A stretch of DNA of 64,000 nt from Paenibacillus tyrphae (lineage in GTDB: Bacteria > Bacillota > Bacilli > Paenibacillales > NBRC-103111), in the NCBI RefSeq assembly GCF_024158745.1, contig NZ_JAMZAW010000024.1:62001-126000 (forward strand), read 5' to 3'. The translations under genes were made by a program, and so were the position numbers. This document shows, piece after piece, positions 50,763 to 58,588 of this stretch. The notes beneath the pieces are model-generated. The model did no database searches. It was not told the DNA's origin and was given only the letters and a program-made list of their open reading frames with translations. Every line of letters begins with the position of its first letter. Positions within the stretch are counted from its first letter, which is position 1.

Positions 50763-51276
50763 AATCGATTCACCGATCGGCATATTGACGCTCGGCTGGA
50801 ATGCCGGGCCGCAAGGCGGCTTGTGTCAGATCGAATTCGGCGCGTTCGCCGATGTCGAATCGAAGCTTCGCGCTTGGTCCGAGCAGCGGTTCGGCACGGG
50901 CGACTGGATAAGGGACCCCGGGACGCTATCCGAGGCGGTGGAGCAGCTGCAGGCTTATTTTGCTGGTACGAGACGAACGTTCGACCTGCCTCTGGATTTG
51001 CGCGGCACGCCGTTTCAAATTCAAGTATGGAAGGCGTTGACCGATATCCCGTTCGGCGAAGTCTGGTCGTATAAAGACGTTGCGGTGCGGATCGGTTCGC
51101 CTAAAGCGGTACGCGCCGTAGGGGGAGCGAACAACCGTAATCCGATCCCGATTATCGTGCCCTGTCACCGCGTGATCGGCGCAAGCGGCGCGATGGTCGG
51201 CTACGGCGGCGGACTGCATATAAAGACGTTTTTGCTTCAGCATGAAGGCTTTTCGGGGAAAGGGGCCCTAGCGTGA
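50743..51276 (+). CDS. ogt: Methylated-DNA-protein cysteine methyltransferase
   Basis: A 177-residue protein. The suicide Cys lies in IIVPCHRVIGASGAMVGYGGG, and the DNA-binding helix is in TPFQIQVWKALTDIPFGEVW. It takes methyl groups from O6-methylguanine. ATG 50743 is chosen because GGGGG is nine bases upstream; ATG 50734 would be too close. It overlaps the end of queG by 20 bases, and its stop overlaps the next start as GTGA, so translation is coupled. Confidence 0.93.
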   Translation: MAIRYDEIDSPIGILTLGWNAGPQGGLCQIEFGAFADVESKLRAWSEQRFGTGDWIRDPGTLSEAVEQLQAYFAGTRRTFDLPLDLRGTPFQIQVWKALTDIPFGEVWSYKDVAVRIGSPKAVRAVGGANNRNPIPIIVPCHRVIGASGAMVGYGGGLHIKTFLLQHEGFSGKGALA

Positions 51277-52301
51277 GATACGTGCATATCGAGAACGTCG
51301 AGTCCGGGCAATATTTGGGACGGACGATTTTTTCCGCGAACGGGGCGGTGCTGCTATCCGAAGGGGTGCAGCTAACCGTATTTATGATCACGACGCTGAA
51401 GCGGATCGGCGTGACGATGATTTATATTAAAGACCAGCAGTTTGACGATATCGAGCTGGCCGACCTCGTCTCGGAGGAGACGAAGCGGGCCGTGATGCAG
51501 CGGATGGGAGAGACGTTCGATTCGATCCGGTCCGGGAAAGATTTCAACACGAAGCATATCGGGGTAAGCATCGATACGCTGCTGGACGAAATTATGAGAA
51601 ACAAAGAAGTGCTGGTGCAGCTGTCGGATATCCGGACGCACGACAACGAAATGTATGTGCATTCGATCAACGTTTGTATGATGTCGACGCTAATCGGCAT
51701 CAACATGGGGCTGTCGACGACGCAATTGAAGGAGCTGGCTATCGGCGCGCTGCTGCACGATGTCGGCAAGCTTGAGCTCGTGACGGACGATGAAAGCGGC
51801 GATCCGAGAAAGCATCATACGTGGCGCGGCTTTGAAGTATTGAAGCATAAGCGGGAGCTCAGCTTGCTGATTGCGCACGTCGCTTTTCAACATCACGAGA
51901 CGATGGACGGACAAGGCGTGCCGCGTCAGCTGCCGGGCGACGAAATTCATCTGTATGCGCGCATCGTTGCCGTGACGGACACGTATGACAACCTGTTGTT
52001 TGATTTGTCCGAAGGCCGGCGGATGCTGCCGCACGATGCGTGCGAGCGCATGATGGTGCTGGCGGGCGAGAAGCTGGACCGGGAGATCGTGATCCAGTTT
52101 TTGCGTACGGTGTCGGTTTATCCGACAGGCACGTCGGTCAAGCTGTCCACCCGGGAAACCGGCGTCGTGGTCGGTCAGCACCGGGGGCTGCCGGGCCGGC
52201 CCGTCATCCGTGTGGTCAAGGGCGGCGGAGACGACATGGAGGTTAAGGAAGTCGATTTGGCCAAACAGACGACCGTGTTTATCGAGAGTGTCTTGATGTA
52301 G
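51273..52301 (+). CDS. HD-GYP-related domain protein with a variant motif
   Basis: A 342-residue protein. A short N-terminal domain (about 1-110; SGQYLGRTIFSANGAVLLSEG resembles DUF3391-type) precedes the HD domain: ALLHDVGKLELV, and HHETMDGQGVP where GYP is usual. Later VTDTYDNLL keeps the last metal Asp. A C-terminal beta-rich tail (about 285-342) is present. GVP in place of GYP is found in several related Bacillales proteins; the metal ligands are intact, so cyclic di-GMP hydrolysis remains possible. The GTG start overlaps the ogt stop. Confidence 0.85.
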   Translation: MRYVHIENVESGQYLGRTIFSANGAVLLSEGVQLTVFMITTLKRIGVTMIYIKDQQFDDIELADLVSEETKRAVMQRMGETFDSIRSGKDFNTKHIGVSIDTLLDEIMRNKEVLVQLSDIRTHDNEMYVHSINVCMMSTLIGINMGLSTTQLKELAIGALLHDVGKLELVTDDESGDPRKHHTWRGFEVLKHKRELSLLIAHVAFQHHETMDGQGVPRQLPGDEIHLYARIVAVTDTYDNLLFDLSEGRRMLPHDACERMMVLAGEKLDREIVIQFLRTVSVYPTGTSVKLSTRETGVVVGQHRGLPGRPVIRVVKGGGDDMEVKEVDLAKQTTVFIESVLM

Positions 52302-52315
52302 CGTAAAAATGGTGT

Positions 52316-52344
52316 TTGTAACCGAGGCTTTGACATGCTATGAT
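52316..52344 (+). promoter_or_regulatory. Promoter of the yneF-like gene
   Basis: TTGTAA (52316-52321) and TATGAT (52339-52344) are 17 bp apart, 40 bp before the start codon. Confidence 0.5.
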
Positions 52345-52383
52345 GAAGAAATGACATCCATCGTTTGAGGTGAAGGTACGATT

Positions 52384-52599
52384 ATGTGGGGTTACGTCAT
52401 TACCGCGGTTATTGCCCTCATTGCCGGAGGTGCGGCCGGATTTTTTATCGGCGTGCAGTACTTGCGCAAGCAGATTGAAAAAATGCAGAGCAATCCGGAC
52501 ATGCTGCAGCAGATGGCCAAGCAAATGGGGTACAACTTGAACAAGCAGCAGATGCAAAAAATGCAAACCATGATGAAGAAACAAAAGTTTCGTCCGTAA
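52384..52599 (+). CDS. YneF-family small membrane protein
   Basis: A 71-residue protein. An N-terminal helix (YVITAVIALIAGGAAGFFIG) is followed by a Gln/Met/Lys-rich tail with NPDMLQQMAKQMGYNLNKQQ, diagnostic of the YneF (UPF0154) family. The function is unknown; it is widespread in Firmicutes. It has its own promoter and a terminator overlapping the stop codon. A hydrophilic tail probably lies in the cytoplasm. Confidence 0.92.
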   Translation: MWGYVITAVIALIAGGAAGFFIGVQYLRKQIEKMQSNPDMLQQMAKQMGYNLNKQQMQKMQTMMKKQKFRP

Positions 52600-52630
52600 G
52601 CCCGAAAAGCCTGGTTGCGGGCTTTTCTTT
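52598..52630 (+). terminator. Terminator of the yneF-like gene
   Basis: AAGCCCG (52598-52604) pairs with CGGGCTT (52618-52624), then TTTCTTTC. Confidence 0.8.
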
Positions 52631-52677
52631 CTATATTGGAACGGAAACTCCGGACGAATTCAGGAGGAGGATAACCC

Positions 52678-53268
52678 ATGCCGGCCAAAGAATACAAAAA
52701 CAGCCGTGTTGCCGATAATCGGGAACAAGTCGAATATCATATCCGGGAGATTTTGCACCTGATCGGCGAAGATCCGGACCGGGAAGGTTTGCTTGACACA
52801 CCCGCGCGGGTTACCCGCATGTATGAAGAAATTTTTGCAGGCTATGACGCAGATGTGAAGGATATATTAGGCGTTGCCTTCGACGAGAAGCACGAGGAGC
52901 TCGTCATTGTGAAGGATATCGTCTACTACAGCCAGTGCGAGCATCATATGGCGCCGTTCTTCGGCAAAATCCATATCGGATACATTCCGAGCGGCAAAAT
53001 TGCCGGGCTGAGCAAGTTCGCCCGTTTGGTTGAAGCGGTCACCCGCCGCCTCCAAGTGCAGGAGCGGATTACGTCGGAAATCGCCGACATTATCGAGTCG
53101 GAGCTTGAGCCGCACGGCTGCATGGTCGTCGTCGAGGGCGAGCATTTGTGCATGTGCGCACGCGGCGTCAAGAAGCCGGGCAGCAAAACCGTGACCTCCG
53201 CCGTTCGCGGACTGTTCCGTACGGATGCGCCCGCACGCTCGGAGTTTTTATCGCTTATCAAGGACTGA
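52678..53268 (+). CDS. folE: GTP cyclohydrolase I
   Basis: A 196-residue enzyme for the first step of folate synthesis, opening GTP to dihydroneopterin triphosphate. The zinc and catalytic segments are QCEHHMAPFFGKIHIGYIPS and GEHLCMCARGVKKPGS; LSKFARLVEAVTRRLQVQE is the family core. It is complete, of normal length and preceded by AGGAGGAGG. It is a single gene with a terminator. The presence of FolE itself, not the FolE2 form, implies a zinc-dependent route. Confidence 0.96.
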   Translation: MPAKEYKNSRVADNREQVEYHIREILHLIGEDPDREGLLDTPARVTRMYEEIFAGYDADVKDILGVAFDEKHEELVIVKDIVYYSQCEHHMAPFFGKIHIGYIPSGKIAGLSKFARLVEAVTRRLQVQERITSEIADIIESELEPHGCMVVVEGEHLCMCARGVKKPGSKTVTSAVRGLFRTDAPARSEFLSLIKD

Positions 53269-53278
53269 ATTAGCGAAG

Positions 53279-53311
53279 AAGATGCAGGGGAACCTGCGTC
53301 TTTTTCTTTTT
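53279..53311 (+). terminator. Terminator of folE
   Basis: AAGATGCAGG (53279-53288) pairs with CCTGCGTCTT (53293-53302), then a T-run. Confidence 0.8.
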
Positions 53312-53340
53312 TCGGCGAGAGAAGAGCGGGGGACGAACCA

Positions 53341-53384
53341 TTGACGAACGGTGGTGAGAGAAGTATACTTTACCATTGCTGGTA
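53341..53384 (+). promoter_or_regulatory. Promoter and operator of the TetR-SMR operon
   Basis: TTGACG (53341-53346) and TATACT (53364-53369) are 17 bp apart. The palindrome TACCATTGCTGGTA (53371-53384; TACCA/TGGTA arms) lies right after the -10 box, where a repressor would block the polymerase. A related half-site TACCA recurs at 53403. The TetR protein encoded next is the obvious candidate. Confidence 0.6.
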
Positions 53385-53446
53385 CTGATAAAAATAATTG
53401 GGTACCAATTGGAATGATTGATTAACTTAAGGAAGAGGGATCGTCT

Positions 53447-54022
53447 GTGCGCGAACGTTTGCTTCAAGCCGCCATGGAGCTGATGAAGCGGAAGGGGCTG
53501 AAATTTACGATATCGGATTTGGCCGCCGAGTTGGGCACCAGCAAGCGTACGATTTACGAGCACTTCGAATCCAAAGAGCATATCGTCGGCACGCTCGTCG
53601 ATGAGGCGGTTTCGGAAGTAAAGCGAATCGAGCAAGGCATTTACCGGGACGAAGGCTTGTCCTGCGCCAAGAAGCTGAGCGCGATTTTGACGATTCTTCC
53701 CAAGGGGCTCCAGCTTGGGGACCATCGGCTGCTCTCGGACCTTAAGCGGTTCGCTCCGGACGAATGGTTGAAAGTCGACAGGCTGCTTCAGGAAGAGTGG
53801 GGAACCGTCAGGGCGATTATCGAGGAAGGCGTTGCGGCCGGACACTTTCGGCCCGTTCATGTGCCGACGATCATCCAACTGATGAAGGGAGCGTCCGTCT
53901 CCTTGTTTGACGCGGATTTTTTAATGAATACGGACTGCACGCTTGCGGGGGCGGTCCGAACGATGGCCGACGTTTTTGTGCAAGGATTGATTCCGGAAGG
54001 TCCGGGTCAGGAAATGGAGTAA
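53447..54022 (+). CDS. TetR/AcrR-family repressor (YvaF-like)
   Basis: A 191-residue protein. The N-terminal helix-turn-helix is FTISDLAAELGTSKRTIYEHF (about 22-42); the C-terminal helical domain is typical of ligand-binding TetR dimers. It is the first gene of a three-gene operon with an SMR pump and a DUF5360 protein, the order of yvaF-yvaE-yvaD in Bacillus. It starts at GTG 53447 after GAAGAGGG. It probably represses its own operon at the palindrome at 53371 and is released by a cationic compound. Confidence 0.9.
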   Translation: MRERLLQAAMELMKRKGLKFTISDLAAELGTSKRTIYEHFESKEHIVGTLVDEAVSEVKRIEQGIYRDEGLSCAKKLSAILTILPKGLQLGDHRLLSDLKRFAPDEWLKVDRLLQEEWGTVRAIIEEGVAAGHFRPVHVPTIIQLMKGASVSLFDADFLMNTDCTLAGAVRTMADVFVQGLIPEGPGQEME

Positions 54023-54046
54023 TAATATAAAAGGAATGATGTGCAG

Positions 54047-54430
54047 ATGTATTGGTTATATTTAGGGGCTGCGATTGCCCTCGAAATCGCCGGAACGATT
54101 TCGATGAAATTTTCGCAAGGCTTTACGCGGCTGACCCCGTCGATTCTCATGGTCGTCTTTTACTTGCTGGCGTTTACCGCGCTCAATTTCTCGCTGAAGC
54201 AAATTGACGTGAGCGTGGCCTACGCGATATGGTCGGGTCTTGGAACGGCGGTCATTGCGGTGATCGGGTATTTGTATTTTAACGAATCCATGTCGCTGTT
54301 AAAAGCCGGTTCTATCGTTCTGATCATCCTCGGCGTCATCGGACTGAACTTGGGCGGAGGGGCTCACGGAAGCTCGGCCGGTGCTCCATCGGAAAGCGCC
54401 CCTGCGTCAAAGCAGCAGGCACAGGATTAA
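54047..54430 (+). CDS. SMR-family small multidrug efflux protein (YvaE-like)
   Basis: A four-helix transporter of about 127 residues. The essential Glu is in YLGAAIALEIAGTISMKFS, and VSVAYAIWSGLGTAVIAVIGYLYF gives the family core. A 25-residue Ser/Ala/Gln tail extends past the usual end. SMR proteins export cationic toxins with protons, usually as dimers. ATG 54047 fits the family N-terminus; GTG 54041 has better spacing to AAGGA. It is 24 bases downstream of the repressor gene. Confidence 0.92.
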   Translation: MYWLYLGAAIALEIAGTISMKFSQGFTRLTPSILMVVFYLLAFTALNFSLKQIDVSVAYAIWSGLGTAVIAVIGYLYFNESMSLLKAGSIVLIILGVIGLNLGGGAHGSSAGAPSESAPASKQQAQD

Positions 54431-54456
54431 ATAGCCATAGGAAAAGGGGGATAAAA

Positions 54457-54885
54457 ATGCGGCTTAAGGCGCTAAGAGTGTTATTTTGGATCACAGACAT
54501 CGGATTTTTGTTGTATTGGGGAATTACCGCCCTGAAGCTTATTCCTCCGGAATGGCTGTATAACGACTACACCAACCCGATTCTGGTGGCATGGAACTGG
54601 TCGTTTATGCCCATTGACCTGTTCATCTCGCTCACCGGTCTGTATAGCCTGTATCTGCATGGAAAAGGCCGGAGCGCGTGGGTCGGCTGGTCGCTGATCT
54701 CGCTTGTTTTAACATTCAGCTCCGGACTGCTGGCCATTTCGTTCTGGGCCGTTCGCGGCGAATTCGATCCGGCATGGTGGACCCCGAATGTCTATTTGAT
54801 GCTGTATCCGCTGTTCTTCATTCCCTGGCTCGTTTCGATGCTGGGTTCCGGCAACCAGAACCGCGCCACTTCCGCCTTGGGATAA
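54457..54885 (+). CDS. DUF5360-family membrane protein (YvaD-like)
   Basis: A 142-residue protein with four hydrophobic helices. Segments such as LFWITDIGFLLYWGITALKL and WNWSFMPIDLFISLTGLYSL match YvaD-type proteins. It closes the TetR-SMR operon. Its function is unknown; conserved linkage to an SMR pump suggests a part in efflux or in resistance to the same compound. AAAGGGGG precedes the ATG. Confidence 0.85.
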   Translation: MRLKALRVLFWITDIGFLLYWGITALKLIPPEWLYNDYTNPILVAWNWSFMPIDLFISLTGLYSLYLHGKGRSAWVGWSLISLVLTFSSGLLAISFWAVRGEFDPAWWTPNVYLMLYPLFFIPWLVSMLGSGNQNRATSALG

Positions 54886-55006
54886 GCCCTTCGACAAGGA
54901 ATACCCCTACATGAATGCAGTAATCCCCGGACCGACGCGGTTCGCAGTGTGTTGCCTTTGGCTTCGCATGCGGACCGGATTTCTGTCAGCCGGGGATTCG
55001 TTATGT

Positions 55007-56257
55007 TTAATAAGGCAGCCACATCAATTGGCGGGCAGCCGCAAATCGTTCGTTCACATGGTCCCAATTCACCGTGTTCCACCAAGCTTCAATGTATTTG
55101 GCCCGTTCGTTCTTGTATTTGAGGTAATACGCGTGCTCCCATACATCCAGCACGAGCAGCGGGATGACGTCCCATTGCGACAAGTTTTGATGCTTCTCCG
55201 CCTGCAAAATTTCCAGCCGGTGGCTGCGCGGGCTCCAGACCAGAATGGCCCAGCCGCCGCCTTCCACTTTCTCCGCCGCTGCGCTGAATTGCTTGCGAAA
55301 CCCTTCGTAAGAGCCGAACGACTTTTTAATCTCCGCCGCGATCGGCCCCGTGGCTTTTCCGCCACCGCCCGGCTTCATCACATTCCAGAAAATCGTATGG
55401 AGGTAGTGTCCCGCTCCGTTGAACGCCGCTTCCCTTTCCCAATGCTTGACCAGCGAAAAGTCGCCCGTTTCCCTTGCGCGCGCAAGCATGTTCTCGGCTT
55501 TGTTCAGCCCGTCGACATAGCTTTTGTGGTGCTTGTCATGATGCAGTCGCATCGTTTCCGCATCGATATACGGCTCCAGCGCATTGTAGGCATAGGGCAG
55601 AGGCGGCAGCTTGTGGCCTCCGATCGGTACGGGCCTCGAATAGGGGGCCTGAGGCCGTTCTCCCGCCCACGTGCCTTCCTGCGTCGCCGTTAGCTGGTTT
55701 AGGTCGATGGGAGGCGGCTCGCTTTCGCTGCGCCATAAGTGGATGTGCGCTTGCTCCTCGTCCGGAGCACGGTGCACCGTGGCCGTATCGGCTGCATCGG
55801 CTGCATCCTCGGCGCGAAACTCTTCGTATTCTTCTGACGTACTTTGGACCGCGTGCAGAACGCCGAGGAAATATTCGGATTCGCGTATGATGTGCAAGAA
55901 CACGGTTTGGACGACCGGATTTGCCCGAACCGGACGGCTTCGTTCCAGAATGAAAAACAAATGCCGGATGAATTCCTTCGATTGGGCAATGGACGCATAG
56001 AGGAGCTCGTTAACTTTGTCGACGATATACGGACTGACCGGGGGCTTGGCCCGCAGCACGGCTTCGATCCATTGCTGGCTGGCGGCTTCCGTCTGCGCAA
56101 GCACGCCTTCCCATTGCTGCAGCAGAGCGGCATACTCCGGTTCGAGCTTCGGCACCAGTTCGCGGATGACGACCGTATGTTCTCTCTCTTGCATCTTCCA
56201 GAACCGAATTTCCTCCAGAACCCTAAGCGGCATCAGGGAACCGTAAACGTACAGCAT
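55007..56257 (-). CDS. DUF2935-like domain fused to a superoxide dismutase
   Basis: A 416-residue fusion. The N-terminal part (about 1-150) has FWKMQEREHTVVIRELVP and FLHIIRESEYFLGVL, the H-x(n)-E pattern of DUF2935 four-helix bundles that may bind metal. A Pro/Ala linker follows; from about 210 an Fe/Mn superoxide dismutase continues with LHHDKHHKSYV, GAGHYLHTIFWNVM and LDVWEHAYYLKYKNER, so all four metal ligands are present. ATG 56257 follows GGGGAGG. It is separate from sodA and probably acts with a second metal domain. Similar fusions exist in Bacillales (family knowledge). Confidence 0.85.
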   Translation of the reverse strand: MLYVYGSLMPLRVLEEIRFWKMQEREHTVVIRELVPKLEPEYAALLQQWEGVLAQTEAASQQWIEAVLRAKPPVSPYIVDKVNELLYASIAQSKEFIRHLFFILERSRPVRANPVVQTVFLHIIRESEYFLGVLHAVQSTSEEYEEFRAEDAADAADTATVHRAPDEEQAHIHLWRSESEPPPIDLNQLTATQEGTWAGERPQAPYSRPVPIGGHKLPPLPYAYNALEPYIDAETMRLHHDKHHKSYVDGLNKAENMLARARETGDFSLVKHWEREAAFNGAGHYLHTIFWNVMKPGGGGKATGPIAAEIKKSFGSYEGFRKQFSAAAEKVEGGGWAILVWSPRSHRLEILQAEKHQNLSQWDVIPLLVLDVWEHAYYLKYKNERAKYIEAWWNTVNWDHVNERFAAARQLMWLPY

Positions 56258-56356
56258 ACGCAAAAACCTCCCCGTCGTTCTGCTTGATCCGGCTTTCGCG
56301 GCCGGAGGCTACAGGAACATTGTATTCAGGGAGGTGTACAGCTATGTTTGATTTAT

Positions 56357-57379
56357 CTAACGGGCTTTATTATATTTCTGCGGTTGTGCCGGAGCGGAGG
56401 ACAACGTACGGAGGAACCCGGTCGTCATCTGCAGATAGCTTTTGCTGTGAGCGCGGTAGATCAGCTCGTGCCCGTCGTTCTCCAGCAGCCACAGCGAGGA
56501 GCCGGAGTCCGCTTTTTGCTTCTGGAAGATGCCTTCCGCCATTTCGTACGGGGCCCGCAAATCTTTCTTGCCATGGATGAAGAAGATCGGCATCGAATAC
56601 TGCGTCTCTTTCATTTTGTCGTAAGGCACTTGGTTCAAGCTGACGCCATTGATCAGCGGGAAGAACATGTGCACAAGGCTTTGAGAAAACTTCGGCAAAT
56701 TCGCCGCTTGCTTCATGTTATGGTACAGGGTGTCCGGTTCGAGCACGAAGGTGCTGTCGAGAATCATCCCGTCGATGTCTTTTGTTTGCAGCGCGGCCTG
56801 CAGAGCCGTACCGGCTCCCATCGAGAAGCCCCAGACGAACACTTTTTCGGCTCCCCGGTCCTTCGCGTACTGCACGGCGCCCAACAGCTCTTGCGATTCG
56901 CGCAAACCGCCTGTCACGTTCCACTGAGGCTGGACGTAGCCGTAATCGAACATCAGCACGTTGTAGCCCATATCGTGGGCTGCTTTAGCCAAGTCGTAGA
57001 TGGGCACCCAGATTTCTTCGCGGTTCCCGCCGTAGCCGTGCGAGAACACAATCGTTTGCCGGGCAGCTGCCGTTCCTGCGCTCGACGGTATGTACCAGCC
57101 GGACAGGTTGGAGGAGGCATTCAGACTGGGAAACTGCACGTCCTCGTAAGCGGCGCCGAAGGCGGCGGCAGGATTCGAACGCAGCGGATCGATATGCGGC
57201 CGGACCAGCGTCCAGGCAATATAAGCGTGGAAGGCCATCGCTAAGCTGAACAGCAGAAGCAGAACGGACAGCAGAGCAAGAAGCAGACCCCGATGCCTTC
57301 TGAGGAAGGTCATTCGTTTGATAGCGCTTTCAACCGTAGTGGTGTTTAAAGGTACGGGTGAATAAGAATTGGTTTCCAT
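56357..57379 (-). CDS. Alpha/beta hydrolase, membrane-anchored
   Basis: A 340-residue protein with one N-terminal helix (about 31-54; LLLALLSVLLLLFSLAMAFH). The hydrolase domain has the oxyanion region VFSHGYGGNREE, the nucleophile GFSMGAG near residue 200, an acid in FIHGKKDLRAP and the His in ENDGHELIY. The fold and membrane anchor resemble YqkD/BAAT-type esterases of Bacillales; the substrate is not predictable. GGGAGGG precedes the ATG. PhoP-box-like repeats lie upstream of its promoter. Confidence 0.87.
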   Translation of the reverse strand: METNSYSPVPLNTTTVESAIKRMTFLRRHRGLLLALLSVLLLLFSLAMAFHAYIAWTLVRPHIDPLRSNPAAAFGAAYEDVQFPSLNASSNLSGWYIPSSAGTAAARQTIVFSHGYGGNREEIWVPIYDLAKAAHDMGYNVLMFDYGYVQPQWNVTGGLRESQELLGAVQYAKDRGAEKVFVWGFSMGAGTALQAALQTKDIDGMILDSTFVLEPDTLYHNMKQAANLPKFSQSLVHMFFPLINGVSLNQVPYDKMKETQYSMPIFFIHGKKDLRAPYEMAEGIFQKQKADSGSSLWLLENDGHELIYRAHSKSYLQMTTGFLRTLSSAPAQPQKYNKAR

Positions 57380-57554
57380 GCCGGATCCCTCCCATTAAAA
57401 CTAAGATGACTGCCTGTAGCGGATGACGTCGGATACGGCCCAGATAACGATTTGAAAACGCGAGCTTTTATCCGAACGATCGGAGGGAAAAACTTGCGAT
57501 ATACATTTGCGGTCAGATCCGAAAATTCAAGGCTTGTAAGATCCTTATATTTTT

Positions 57555-57638
57555 ATAGTATAGGGAGAATGGCCGGGCGTCAATATTGCGCGAAAAATGT
57601 AAACTTTCTGTAATCTCCCTGTAACATCTGTTGTTACA
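57555..57638 (-). promoter_or_regulatory. Promoter of the hydrolase gene with PhoP-box-like repeats
   Basis: On the minus strand TTGACG (57583-57578) and TACTAT (57560-57555) are 17 bp apart. Upstream lie three hexamers, GTTACA, ATTACA and TTTACA, at an exact 11-bp period (57625-57598). They match the TT-N-ACA boxes with 5-bp gaps that PhoP of Bacillus binds. The repeats start 15 bp upstream of the -35 box. A TGTAAC/GTTACA pair also frames 57620-57638. The rest of the gap 57380-57753 holds a TATAAT at 57708-57713, with no good -35 partner, just ahead of the IclR gene. Confidence 0.4.
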
Positions 57639-57753
57639 ACTACTGGAAAAACAATATTTTATTGAAGAAGAAACGACCATCATATAGGAAAACGCGTGTA
57701 AATCGGCTATAATAGATTTCAACCAGTGAAACGGATTTTCGGGGAGTGGGAAT

Positions 57754-58500
57754 ATGGTCGAAGATGGCAAACTAACCGTTCGTGCTGTCGAACGGGCTCT
57801 GGATATATTGCTTTGCTTTACGGAAGCGGAAGATTTGAACTTAACGGAAATTTCCGCAAGGGTCGGGCTGCACAAAAGCACGGTCCATCGGCTGCTGGCC
57901 TCGCTGGAAGGCAAAGGCTTCATCATCCGTGATCCGGCCTCGGAGCGGTATCGTCTCGGCTTTCGGATTTGGGAGCTGAGCGCCAATTTGACACACAGCG
58001 ACGACCCGGCGCTGATCGTGCTGCCGGAGATGGAGCGGCTGCGCGACCAAGTCGGCGAGACCGTCAGCTTGTACGTGCGCGACGGCATGGAGCGCGTCCG
58101 CGTGCAGGCGGTTCAGAGCAACCAGGCGATCCGCCGGGTCGCTCCGATCGGGGCGAGACTGCCGCTGTCCGTCGGCGCGTCGAGCAAGATCCTCGTCGCC
58201 TTCGCCGATTCGGACGAGCAGCAGCTGCTGCTGCGTGATCCGTCCTGGCCGACGGCGGTATCCCCAGCTGCTTATTTGCAGCAGCTGGAGGAAGTGAAGA
58301 CGCTGGGCTACGCCACCAGCGTCGAGGAGCGCGAACCCGGCGCCGCGGCGGTTGCGGCGCCGATCTTCGGCCGCGCCCAGCGGCTGGTTGCCGCTCTCGC
58401 GGTGTCGGGGCCGGCCAACCGGCTGACGCTCAAGAAGATGAAGGAGCATGCGCCTGCCTTGATGGAGGCCGCCCGCCGAATGGGCAAGATGCTGAAGTAA
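57754..58500 (+). CDS. IclR-family transcriptional regulator
   Basis: A 248-residue protein. The N-terminal winged helix covers about 5-65 (LNLTEISARVGLHKSTVHRLLASLEGKGFI), and the C-terminal IclR effector domain has GETVSLYVRDGMERVRVQAVQ and IGARLPLSVGASSKILVAF. Such proteins respond to organic acids or aromatic compounds. ATG 57754 follows GGGGAGTGGG. The gene is convergent with acnA, so it is unlikely to be in the same operon; its target is not shown. Confidence 0.92.
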   Translation: MVEDGKLTVRAVERALDILLCFTEAEDLNLTEISARVGLHKSTVHRLLASLEGKGFIIRDPASERYRLGFRIWELSANLTHSDDPALIVLPEMERLRDQVGETVSLYVRDGMERVRVQAVQSNQAIRRVAPIGARLPLSVGASSKILVAFADSDEQQLLLRDPSWPTAVSPAAYLQQLEEVKTLGYATSVEEREPGAAAVAAPIFGRAQRLVAALAVSGPANRLTLKKMKEHAPALMEAARRMGKMLK

Positions 58501-58527
58501 TCGACGGAGCTGCTTCATATTGCAAAA

Positions 58528-58570
58528 AAAGAAGCCCCAAGGCCTCGCGAGGAGGATTGGGGCTTCTTTG
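58528..58570. terminator. Two-way terminator between iclR-type gene and acnA
   Basis: AAAGAAGCCCCAA pairs with TTGGGGCTTCTTT, with an inner CCTCGCGAGG stem and T-runs on both strands. Confidence 0.85.
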
Positions 58571-58588
58571 TATATGGAAGGCTTCGTC

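Noticed and set aside
57170..57185. Reverse-strand GTTCGAATCC resembling a tRNA T-loop
   Set aside because: It is inside the hydrolase coding sequence and no cloverleaf fits.
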